NCBI GenBank assembly: GCA_028817755.1
Contig: JAPPPA010000133.1
Location: 1 to 7,546 of the forward strand
Direction: 5' to 3'
Source: Gammaproteobacteria bacterium
GTDB lineage: Bacteria > Pseudomonadota > Gammaproteobacteria > JAPPPA01
DNA length: 7,546 nucleotides
Each line of letters begins with the position of its first letter. Within the stretch, counting starts at the first letter, position 1. Below, one piece after another: positions 1-6,480 of this stretch. A model generated the notes under the pieces. The model did not search any database, was not told the origin of the DNA, and worked only from the letters and a program-made list of their open reading frames with translations. Made by a program: the position numbers and the translations under genes.

Positions 1-453
1 GACAAAGAATCACGCCGCCAAGCCGCGGAAATTACCGAGTCCAGACTGCGCCAAGGCACCGGTATTGCGGTGTTCCCAGAAGGCGGCTGTTATGGCCGCA
101 AGCTACGGGACTTTTTCCACTACGGCACATTTGAAATGGCGCACAACACCAAAACACCGGTAGTGCCGACCTTTATTCATTACGAAGCCGAAGAAGACTT
201 TGAGTGGCTAGGCCAAACCTTGCCGCGCAAAATTTGGGAGATCCTCACCACCCGCAACCACACGGTGCACTTCCATATTTACGACCCCATTGATCCCACC
301 CAGTTTGAGGGTAAAGAAGCGCTGACTAACCACGTCTACGGTTTATTCGTAAAATGGCAGGAACTACACCTTGGCACGCCACCTTCGACGGGCGTTATGC
401 GAGGTGCTCCAGAGAAAATTGAGCCTTTGCCGACCGACCCACAACCAGAATAA
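1..453 (+). CDS. PlsC-type lysophospholipid acyltransferase family protein, 5' end missing
   Basis: C-terminal 150 residues of an acyltransferase; the reading frame is open from base 1, so the start lies outside the window. Seen: a charged segment with RRQAAEITESRL, then VFPEGG, which matches block III (FPEGT/S) of the PlsC/LPLAT family, then a PVVPTFIHY stretch matching block IV, where acyltransferases carry a conserved Pro. Block I (HxxxxD, the catalytic His and Asp) would lie upstream and is not visible. Family knowledge: such membrane-associated enzymes move an acyl chain from acyl-CoA or acyl-ACP to a lysophospholipid or similar acceptor. The residue after FPEG is Gly rather than the usual Thr or Ser, so this may be a divergent subfamily with a different acceptor. 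The last 25 or so residues are Pro-rich and probably disordered. The stop abuts the next ATG directly, suggesting one transcript with the DUF4112 gene. Substrate is unknown. Confidence 0.8.
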   Translation, partial: DKESRRQAAEITESRLRQGTGIAVFPEGGCYGRKLRDFFHYGTFEMAHNTKTPVVPTFIHYEAEEDFEWLGQTLPRKIWEILTTRNHTVHFHIYDPIDPTQFEGKEALTNHVYGLFVKWQELHLGTPPSTGVMRGAPEKIEPLPTDPQPE

Positions 454-915
454 ATGACCGACACTCACGACACCCTGCAGCGCTTAGACAAGCTGGCTGC
501 ACTACTTGATGCGCGCTGGAAAATCCCCGGCACCGACATTCGCTTTGGCCTTGATTCGCTTATTGGCTTAATTCCCGGCATTGGCGATGCCGCCACCGCG
601 CTGATCTCGCTTTACCTGATGGGCGAGGCAAAAGCCGCAGGCGCTAGCAACAGAATACTCGGCCGCATGGCCGTAAATGTAGCGGTGGAATTTGTGGTTG
701 GCTTGGTACCTGTTGTGGGTGATTTATTCGATATTGGCTGGCGTGCCAACCAACGCAATATGCATTTGCTGCGCCGTGAAATTGCGCCACCACCGCCAGA
801 TATGGTGAGCAACCGAAACCCGAATAAAACCAGCGCGAAAGGCTGGGTTATTTTGCTGGCCTTAATGGCTGCAGCCGCCATCGCTGGCAACCATTACGGT
901 TGGTATCAACTTTAA
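454..915 (+). CDS. DUF4112 family membrane protein
   Basis: Protein of 153 residues recognised as DUF4112 from its characteristic order of motifs: LAALLDARWKIPGT (15-27), FGLDSLIGLIPGIGD (31-45), RMAVNVAVEF (71-80), GLVPVVGDLFDIGWRAN (83-99) and RNMHLLRREI (101-110). The molecular role of this family is not established. Residues 36-57 and 71-93 are hydrophobic with Gly-Pro-Gly-Asp turns; the two turns (GLIPGIGD and GLVPVVGD) look like an internal pseudo-repeat, suggesting a paired re-entrant or hairpin structure. A Pro run at 112-115 and a polar linker lead to a clear C-terminal membrane helix at about 130-145. The ATG follows the TAA of the acyltransferase gene with no spacer and no clear Shine-Dalgarno sequence, so translation is probably coupled. 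Its stop overlaps the stop of the convergent cyclase gene. A link to membrane lipid is suggested only by the neighbour. Confidence 0.85.
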   Translation: MTDTHDTLQRLDKLAALLDARWKIPGTDIRFGLDSLIGLIPGIGDAATALISLYLMGEAKAAGASNRILGRMAVNVAVEFVVGLVPVVGDLFDIGWRANQRNMHLLRREIAPPPPDMVSNRNPNKTSAKGWVILLALMAAAAIAGNHYGWYQL

Positions 916-2210
916 GCGACTTCGTAGTTAGCAACCGGGCCGTCAAAACCTTTTAGCGCCAAGGCATCGGCGCTTTGAATCGCAATGCCACTGCTTTCCA
1001 CAGCGGCATAGGTTTCGGCACTCACGCGGATTTGGTTTGGCGAGGCTTTGTCACATAAGCGCGCGGCTAAATTTACGGTGCTACCAACGGCGGCATATTC
1101 CAAACGGTTGCCACCAACCACACCAACACTGACAACACCCGTCGCCACGCCGAGGCCAATGCCTAATGGATGCTCCGTGCTAGCGTATTGAGCCAATAAA
1201 CCGCTGACCTTGTCGCGAATTTCCGTCGCTAAACCAATCGCGGCTTCGGCATGTTTTTCTTGCGGCAGTGGCGCACCCACCAGCAGCATGACGCCGTCAC
1301 CGGCGTAATCTTTAATCGTGGCTTCGTAGTTGGCTGCGGCTTCACCCACTAAATCGTAATAGGCGCGTAGCAGGCCAATTACTTCAGACGACTCATGATC
1401 TTCCGAGTAAGCGGTGAAACCACGCAGGTCGCAGTACACCACGGACAGCTCTTGGTCTTTTTCCTGTAGGTATTCTTCTAAGCCACCTTTTTGCACCGCT
1501 TGTGCCACTTGCGGCGCTAAAAAGCGGCTCATAAATGCGCCGCGTTCACCGCGGATCATGTGATATTCGATAGAACCAGTGAGGAAAATAATCAGCCCCA
1601 CGACCACCAAATAAGCGGTCATCGACTGCGGTGCAAAAAAACCAGAAGCTAAAAACGGCGAGGCCACCACGAGCGATGCCAAGCGCAAGGCTTCGGCCTT
1701 ATCGGGCTTACGATTAAGCGTGAGGATGACTGATTGCGCAATCAGCAATATCGGCAATGAAAACGGTATCGCCAGAAGGAAGTAAACCGGCTGCCGAAAC
1801 GCCTCGGCACTGCCGATGTAGTTCATCAATAAGTCGGCGCGCTGCTCGGCAAAAATAATGGTTAGCACCGCATAGAGCACGCCCAACACTTGAGCCCAGC
1901 GCAACACTTGATCACCAGCACCGGTACGCAAATTACCTGCAGGAATGGTTTTGCGAATACGGAGCACCCACTCGGCGCAGCTGACCAACGCCACCCCAAC
2001 CGGCAGGCCAGTTAGCCGGTGCCACCAAGGCAGTGCTTCAAAAGAGTCATGCACAAAATAGATGCCGCTGACCAAGCCAGCAGCACCGTACATCATTAAG
2101 AAGAGAGCAAGCAGGCGACTGGTAACGGTCTTCCAGTCGCTGAAGATAAACGCTAGGCCGAGGCCGATAGCGAATAGGGAAACAATCTGATTAGCAATGA
2201 CGATAGACAT
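912..2210 (-). CDS. Membrane class III adenylate/guanylate cyclase
   Basis: Protein of 432 residues. About six or seven membrane segments fill residues 1-215 (roughly 4-22, 33-52, 67-84, 104-121, 141-165, 177-192 and 196-213); I do not recognise this sensor as a named domain. A linker (218-250) leads to a class III cyclase domain (about 254-410). Metal-binding Asp residues are D261 in YCDLRGFT and D305 in DYAGDG; transition-state residues N380 and R384 lie in VNLAAR. K300 fits the adenine-recognising Lys of adenylate cyclases, but the partner position seven residues before N380 is Ala (A373) instead of Asp or Thr, and the usual GD before TVN is GS (376-377). The fold and metal site therefore look active, cAMP is the likeliest product, and specificity is uncertain. 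The start is the ATG 60 bp after the typA stop; the upstream GACTGGG is a poor ribosome site. It may be cotranscribed with typA. Confidence 0.88.
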   Translation of the reverse strand: MSIVIANQIVSLFAIGLGLAFIFSDWKTVTSRLLALFLMMYGAAGLVSGIYFVHDSFEALPWWHRLTGLPVGVALVSCAEWVLRIRKTIPAGNLRTGAGDQVLRWAQVLGVLYAVLTIIFAEQRADLLMNYIGSAEAFRQPVYFLLAIPFSLPILLIAQSVILTLNRKPDKAEALRLASLVVASPFLASGFFAPQSMTAYLVVVGLIIFLTGSIEYHMIRGERGAFMSRFLAPQVAQAVQKGGLEEYLQEKDQELSVVYCDLRGFTAYSEDHESSEVIGLLRAYYDLVGEAAANYEATIKDYAGDGVMLLVGAPLPQEKHAEAAIGLATEIRDKVSGLLAQYASTEHPLGIGLGVATGVVSVGVVGGNRLEYAAVGSTVNLAARLCDKASPNQIRVSAETYAAVESSGIAIQSADALALKGFDGPVANYEVA

Positions 2211-2224
2211 GCGCCCAGTCTAAC

Positions 2225-2279
2225 GAAGACTAGGCGCTAGCGCATTGCCTGGCGAGTGACCTAGGAGAGCCTAGTCTTC
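2225..2279 (-). promoter_or_regulatory. Long inverted repeat across the typA stop and cyclase leader
   Basis: GAAGACTAGGC at 2225-2235 is the exact reverse complement of GCCTAGTCTTC at 2269-2279, giving an 11-bp perfect stem with a 33-base loop. The typA stop codon lies inside one arm, and the other arm ends 15 bp from the cyclase ATG. The loop holds a 10-bp palindrome (GCGCTAGCGC, 2234-2243, overlapping the arm by two bases) and CCTAGG (2260-2265). The arm nearest the cyclase can instead pair locally: AGTCT (2217-2221) with AGACT (2227-2231). There is no T-tract after the stem in the minus-strand direction, so a standard intrinsic terminator is unlikely. It could be an mRNA-stability or processing hairpin, or a control of cyclase translation. 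Confidence 0.5.
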
Positions 2280-4097
2280 TTGCGAACGTGAGTGACGCTT
2301 ACGCTCGTGCTCTTTCAAGAACAACTTACGTAGGCGCACAGACTCAGGCGTAACTTCAACCAGCTCGTCGTCGTTGATGAATTCCAGCGCTCGCTCAAGC
2401 GTTAGATCAATCTTCGGCGTTAGGGTGAGGTTTTCGTCGGTACCGGCAGCACGTACGTTAGTCAGCTGCTTGGCTTTCAGGGTGTTTACAATCATGTCGT
2501 TGTCACGGCTGTTAATGCCCACAACCTGACCTTCGTAAACATCCTCACCGTGACCCACGAATAGGCGGCCACGCTCTTGCAGATTGAACAGCGCGTAAGC
2601 CAACGACTTACCTTGCGCATTCGCCACCATGGCGCCGTTATGACGCTGACCGAAACGGCCGCCCACGAATGGACCGTAGTGGTCGAATACGTGAGTCAAA
2701 ATACCGGTACCAGAAGTCATCGACATAAAATCGGTTTGGAAGCCGATCAAACCACGTGAAGGAATCAAGTATTCCAAGCGCACACGGCCTTTACCGTCTG
2801 GCTCCATGTTCTTTAGCTGACCTTTACGCTGGTTCAAGCTGTCGATCACTGAACCTTGGTGTTGGTCTTCGATATCGCACATCGCCATTTCGTATGGCTC
2901 TTCTTTAGAACCGTCTTCTAGCTCATGCACAATTACGTGCGGACGCGATACCGCTAGCTCAAAGCCTTCGCGGCGCATGTTCTCGATCAATACGCCAAGG
3001 TGTAGCTGACCACGACCAGATACTTTGAAGCGGTCTGGATCTTCAGTCGGCTCAACGCGTAGCGCTACGTTGTGCTTCAGCTCTTGCTCTAGGCGATCTT
3101 TAATCTGGCGGCTCGTGATGAACTTGCCTTCTTTACCAGCAAACGGCGACTTGTTTACGCCGAAGGTCATGCTGATGGTTGGCTCGTCCACGCTTAGCGG
3201 CGGCAAAGCTTCTGGGCTATCAGCCGCACACACGGTGTCTGAAATGTTCAGCGGATCTAGGCCGGTGATACATACGATGTCACCCGCTTGCGCCACATCT
3301 GAATCCACGCGCTCTAGGCCCATGAAGTTCATGATTTGAAGAATCTTGCCCTTACGCACATTGCCTTCACGGTCGACTACAGATACTTGTGAGTTGGTGC
3401 TGATTTTGCCGCGCTTAACACGACCAATACCGATCACGCCTTGGAAGCTGTTGTAATCCAACTGCGAGATTTGCATTTGGAATGGGCCGTCGGTGTCCAC
3501 TTGTGGAGGCGACACTTGCTCAACGATGGTTTCGAATAGCGCGTCCATATTGCCGTCGCGCACATCATCTTCATGACCGGCGTAGCCATTTAAGGCACTG
3601 GCGTAAACGGTAGCGAAGTCGAGTTGCTCGTCAGTACCGCCTAGGCGATCGAATAGGTCAAAGGTTTGATCCAATACCCAATCAGGGCGCGCTGAAGGGC
3701 GGTCAATCTTGTTGATTACCACAATCGGCTTCAGACCAAGCGCAAAGGCTTTTTCGGTTACAAAGCGAGTTTGTGGCATAGGGCCGTCTTGCGCGTCTAC
3801 TAGCAATACAACCGAATCAACCATACTCAATACACGCTCTACCTCACCACCAAAGTCGGCGTGGCCCGGTGTGTCTACGATGTTGATGCGATAGTCACGC
3901 CATTTAATCGCGGTGCATTTCGCCAAAATGGTAATGCCGCGCTCTTTCTCTTGGTCATTGCTGTCCATCGCTCGCTCTTCCAGCTTGGCACGCTCGTCCA
4001 AGGTGTCAGACTGTTGAAGTAGTTGATCAACCAAGGTAGTTTTACCGTGGTCAACGTGAGCAATAATCGCAATATTGCGGATATTTTCGATAGACAT
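2271..4097 (-). CDS. typA: Translational GTPase TypA/BipA
   Basis: Ribosome-associated GTPase of the EF-G/LepA superfamily, linked in other bacteria to 50S subunit assembly, stress and low-temperature growth, and virulence or motility control. All G motifs are present: G1 AHVDHGKT (13-20), G2 RGITI (53-57), G3 DTPGH (75-79), G4 NKID (129-132) and G5 SAL (167-169). The beta-barrel domain II begins near FQMQISQLDYNS, followed by the EF-G-like domains III and V and the TypA-specific C-terminal domain, with GRGQLHLGVLIENMRREGFE, PSRGLIGFQTDF and ALEFINDDELVEVTP all recognisable. Length (608) is within one residue of E. coli BipA as I recall it, so the gene is full length. The ATG is fixed by alignment with the conserved N-terminus (xENIRNIAIIAHVDHGKT). 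No good Shine-Dalgarno is seen upstream. The C-terminus is basic and charged, as usual. It is followed by the cyclase gene on the same strand. Confidence 0.98.
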   Translation of the reverse strand: MSIENIRNIAIIAHVDHGKTTLVDQLLQQSDTLDERAKLEERAMDSNDQEKERGITILAKCTAIKWRDYRINIVDTPGHADFGGEVERVLSMVDSVVLLVDAQDGPMPQTRFVTEKAFALGLKPIVVINKIDRPSARPDWVLDQTFDLFDRLGGTDEQLDFATVYASALNGYAGHEDDVRDGNMDALFETIVEQVSPPQVDTDGPFQMQISQLDYNSFQGVIGIGRVKRGKISTNSQVSVVDREGNVRKGKILQIMNFMGLERVDSDVAQAGDIVCITGLDPLNISDTVCAADSPEALPPLSVDEPTISMTFGVNKSPFAGKEGKFITSRQIKDRLEQELKHNVALRVEPTEDPDRFKVSGRGQLHLGVLIENMRREGFELAVSRPHVIVHELEDGSKEEPYEMAMCDIEDQHQGSVIDSLNQRKGQLKNMEPDGKGRVRLEYLIPSRGLIGFQTDFMSMTSGTGILTHVFDHYGPFVGGRFGQRHNGAMVANAQGKSLAYALFNLQERGRLFVGHGEDVYEGQVVGINSRDNDMIVNTLKAKQLTNVRAAGTDENLTLTPKIDLTLERALEFINDDELVEVTPESVRLRKLFLKEHERKRHSRSQED

Positions 4098-4121
4098 GGT
4101 GTAGTCACACGCGTTGTGGCT

Positions 4122-4152
4122 AAAAAATGGCCGCGCATTATGCCGTTGCGGC
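4122..4152 (-). terminator. Possible intrinsic terminator after the GGDEF pair
   Basis: Read on the minus strand, GCCGC (4152-4148) can pair with GCGGC (4134-4130) across a 13-base loop; it is followed by CA and a run of six T (complement of A at 4122-4127). The five-pair all-GC stem plus U-run resembles a weak rho-independent terminator placed 11 bases after the GGDEF stop and 25 bases before the typA ATG. A shorter GCCG-CAA-CGGC hairpin competes with it. The stem is short, so readthrough into typA is likely. No typA promoter could be recognised in the remaining spacer, and it may lie inside the end of the GGDEF gene. Confidence 0.35.
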
Positions 4153-4162
4153 GGGTCGATTA

Positions 4163-5251
4163 CTAGCGACGGCTGTTTTTATGCGCGTACATACCCATGT
4201 CGGCAGCATGGATCATTTCATCTAAAGACGCATCTTGCTTCCAGCCCATTGGCACGGTGCTGAAGCTAATATCTGGACAACCTTGAGGCGTGCGGAATTT
4301 TTGACACTTAGTTCGTATCGCCGAAACAGCACCCACAACACGCTGCTCCAGCTCTTCTTTATTGCCGACCGACAGCATCAAAACGAACTCATCACCACCC
4401 AAGCGGGCGGCACATTCATGTCCACTTAAGCATGCGGTGTTCAATGAGCTGGCAATATCTTTCAGCAAATGATCACCTTCGGCATGACCAAGATGATCAT
4501 TCACTAGTTTGAAACGGTCCACATCAAAAACTGTAATCCCAATAATGGAATCACGGCGCCTTGCCTTCAGGGCATTAAAGCTGTCTTTAAAGGCGTTGCG
4601 ATTGAACAAGCCGGTCAACTGATCCCGATTAGAACGCTCTTCAATGTTCCTAATCAAGATGTATTCGCGTTTGAGCTGCTTGTCCCAGTGATGGCGCGCC
4701 ACCACACCAGCCAAATTAAACGACAGCACCATCACACACACTTCAGCAATCAGGCCTTTTTCGGCCCCGGTAAGGATAGGCGGCAAACACATTGCCAAGG
4801 TCAGCAATGCTGCCAGCACAAATGTGACCCGCATTCGCAATGGGGAATAAAAATAGATATAGGTCAACGCGAGCAATGGCATCTCAATCAACCAAGCCGT
4901 GCCTTCCATTAACATTTGATCTACGGCTTTGGAGACCAATAACACCGTGGTCACAGCCGCCAAACCGATATAAAGCTTTTGATGTGGCGCATTTGGCTTC
5001 TTCGCCACCCACCAGGCACCGAGCGCTAACGAGGGCAGTACCACAGCAAAAAGAAAGGCAACGGCCCATCCACGCATTGGGTATTCAGTCGCCAGGCCCA
5101 CCACTAACCATAACGTTAAGGTGCAAAACGCCAGCACCATTGCCACCAATGAAACCACGCGCGAACGAGAGAAAAAGAACTCAGCAAAACCGCTGTCAAT
5201 TTGTTCTTTGTTTATGCGCTCTGGCGCTTTTACAACACTTAAGCTCGACAT
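4163..5251 (-). CDS. Membrane diguanylate cyclase (GGDEF), downstream member of the pair
   Basis: Predicted to make c-di-GMP from two GTP at the inner membrane. I start it at the ATG ending at 5251 (362 residues) because AGGAGA sits nine bases upstream; a GTG at 5299 would add 16 residues without support. About six membrane helices lie at roughly 31-53, 61-83, 92-110, 117-134, 138-160 and 168-185, then a short helical linker (187-208), then a GGDEF domain (about 209-362) opening with DQLTGLFNRNAF. Metal-site FDVDRF has D243, and the active loop GGDEF is intact at 285-289. The RxxD inhibitory site that should end six residues before the loop reads S-G-H-E, so feedback by c-di-GMP is probably lost. 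The C-terminal part is divergent (SFSTVPMGW where SIGxA is usual) and the protein stops right after the final helix. It overlaps the upstream GGDEF gene by 13 bp and was probably duplicated with it. The sensory ligand is unknown. Confidence 0.92.
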   Translation of the reverse strand: MSSLSVVKAPERINKEQIDSGFAEFFFSRSRVVSLVAMVLAFCTLTLWLVVGLATEYPMRGWAVAFLFAVVLPSLALGAWWVAKKPNAPHQKLYIGLAAVTTVLLVSKAVDQMLMEGTAWLIEMPLLALTYIYFYSPLRMRVTFVLAALLTLAMCLPPILTGAEKGLIAEVCVMVLSFNLAGVVARHHWDKQLKREYILIRNIEERSNRDQLTGLFNRNAFKDSFNALKARRRDSIIGITVFDVDRFKLVNDHLGHAEGDHLLKDIASSLNTACLSGHECAARLGGDEFVLMLSVGNKEELEQRVVGAVSAIRTKCQKFRTPQGCPDISFSTVPMGWKQDASLDEMIHAADMGMYAHKNSRR

Positions 5252-6450
5252 GCTTCCGTGTCTCCTAGCAGCGGCGCATTGCCAGCCTCGTCTTGCCACT
5301 CAAACATGCGGGCCCTACCTGCCGTCTTAGCCTTATACATGGCTTTATCCGCACGCGCACAGCAGGTCTCAAAGCTCTGGCCCGGGTGCACTTTCGCCAA
5401 GCCAATACTTAAACTGATTTGTTCACGATCGCTAATTTTCGCGAGCGCATGTTCAGCCAGCATTTTCTGCACAAGGTTTATACGGTGCTCAAATTTTTCG
5501 GCATCTGTGCGGTGCAGCAACAGCGCAAATTCATCGCCACCTAACCGGCATAAGCAATCTTGGGGCTCAACACATTGCTGCCTTAGCAAACTGGCGATGA
5601 ACTCGAGTGCTTTATCACCGGCCACGTGCCCCACCGCATCATTAAGTGCTTTGAACCGATCAACATCCACTAGCGCGAGGTAAATTTGCTCGCCGTCACG
5701 CTCTACTTGATGGCGCGCTTCGTTAAAGAATGCAGTAAACGGTCGGCGTCTCAGTCCATGTGTGAGCGGATCACACTCCGCATAAAACTCTTTTAACTTA
5801 CGTAAACAAAATTCATGCTCGAGACGCCGCCCCCAAGTCACGCGGCCAGCCACGCCTACAGCATGAAACACCAACATAAAAACATTGCCGTAGATGAAAA
5901 CAGCCAAGGAACGAGCTTCCACAAACCACATAGCATTCAACGCAAAGTGGGCAAACGCGGCAAGGCAATAGGTCGCTTTACTAGCGAGCGGCGAAAAGAA
6001 ATATACAAATACCAGCATCAGCAGGTAACCGCTGAAAAGTGGTGCCCTAAACTCGTCATACGACGATCGCGCCGTCACCATCGCCGCAATCACGATAATG
6101 CCGATGGTGATGACCATATAAGACATCAACTGCACTTTGCCAAAATGGCAGCGGGCCAAAATCAACGCAGTAACCAGCATTGAAGGCACCATCAGGCCCG
6201 AAACAGCAGGAACAAACAGCGGCGGCACAGCCAAGCCACCAAACATTGCCGCAATTACCCACGACATCAGAATCGCCGCGCCCACGTACAAGGACGGCAC
6301 GGTCAGATCTACAAAGTAGGCACGGCGAAAGGCTTCAAACTCTTGTGCCAAAAATTCCGGCACAATGTAAATTTTACTGAGCTTCCGCTTTTCGCCATTT
6401 TCTAGCGCCAAGACTTGTTGAGAGTCTAAGAGCGAAGATGAACGGTTCAC
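5239..6450 (-). CDS. Membrane diguanylate cyclase (GGDEF), upstream member of the pair
   Basis: Predicted c-di-GMP synthase, up to 403 residues. A soluble N-terminal stretch (1-45) precedes about six membrane helices (roughly 50-70, 75-98, 108-126, 138-154, 158-176 and 180-202), a helical linker, and a GGDEF domain from about 222. D262 in VDVDRF is the metal Asp, GGDEF at 304-308 is intact, and SLSIGLA, ADKAMYKAK and GRAR follow in canonical order. The domain opens with DPLTHGLRRRPF, where DxLTGLxNRRxF is usual, so the conserved Asn is Arg. The inhibitory RxxD reads E-P-Q-D: the Asp remains but the Arg is lost. The motif VYFFSPLASKATY in the membrane part matches IYFYSPLRMRVTF in the downstream protein. 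The start is uncertain: a GTG at 6450 follows a C-rich stretch with no ribosome site, an in-frame stop lies at 6460-6462, and a GTG at 6363 is possible. It is first in a probable two-gene operon. Confidence 0.9.
   Translation of the reverse strand: MNRSSSLLDSQQVLALENGEKRKLSKIYIVPEFLAQEFEAFRRAYFVDLTVPSLYVGAAILMSWVIAAMFGGLAVPPLFVPAVSGLMVPSMLVTALILARCHFGKVQLMSYMVITIGIIVIAAMVTARSSYDEFRAPLFSGYLLMLVFVYFFSPLASKATYCLAAFAHFALNAMWFVEARSLAVFIYGNVFMLVFHAVGVAGRVTWGRRLEHEFCLRKLKEFYAECDPLTHGLRRRPFTAFFNEARHQVERDGEQIYLALVDVDRFKALNDAVGHVAGDKALEFIASLLRQQCVEPQDCLCRLGGDEFALLLHRTDAEKFEHRINLVQKMLAEHALAKISDREQISLSIGLAKVHPGQSFETCCARADKAMYKAKTAGRARMFEWQDEAGNAPLLGDTEACRA
5261..5266 (-). promoter_or_regulatory. Ribosome binding site deciding the GGDEF start
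   Basis: AGGAGA on the minus strand, nine bases before the ATG at 5251, lies inside the last codons of the upstream GGDEF gene. It supports the 362-residue start over the longer GTG-initiated frame and implies translation coupled to the upstream gene. Confidence 0.75.
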
Positions 6451-6480
6451 GGGGGCGATTTAAACAGGCAGATAGGGAAA

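Noticed and set aside
612..890. Minus-strand frame of 92 codons opposite the DUF4112 gene
   Set aside because: Antisense shadow; the plus-strand product has clear family motifs and the minus-strand product is low-complexity with no recognisable domain.
2231..2274. Cluster of four CTAG tetranucleotides as a special signal
   Set aside because: CTAG occurs freely elsewhere in the window, including in typA and the cyclase gene, so it is not rare in this genome.
2225..2279. Inverted repeat as a standard intrinsic terminator of typA
   Set aside because: The loop is 33 bases long and no T-tract follows the stem in the direction of transcription.
3875..4138. Minus-strand frame of 87 codons overlapping the typA start
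   Set aside because: It is a shifted frame of typA itself; TypA is intact from residue 1, so this is neither a frameshift nor a leader gene.
4840..5268. Plus-strand frame of 142 codons opposite the downstream GGDEF gene
   Set aside because: Pro/Arg/Thr-rich translation typical of antisense reading through a membrane-protein gene; no domain and no ribosome site noted.
5252..5299. 16-codon N-terminal extension of the downstream GGDEF gene from a GTG
   Set aside because: The ATG ending at 5251 has AGGAGA at a good distance, and the extension is Arg/Ala-rich sequence lying within the coding end of the upstream gene.
5258..5683. Plus-strand frame of 141 codons opposite the upstream GGDEF gene
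   Set aside because: Ser/Cys/Ala-rich antisense shadow of the conserved GGDEF domain.
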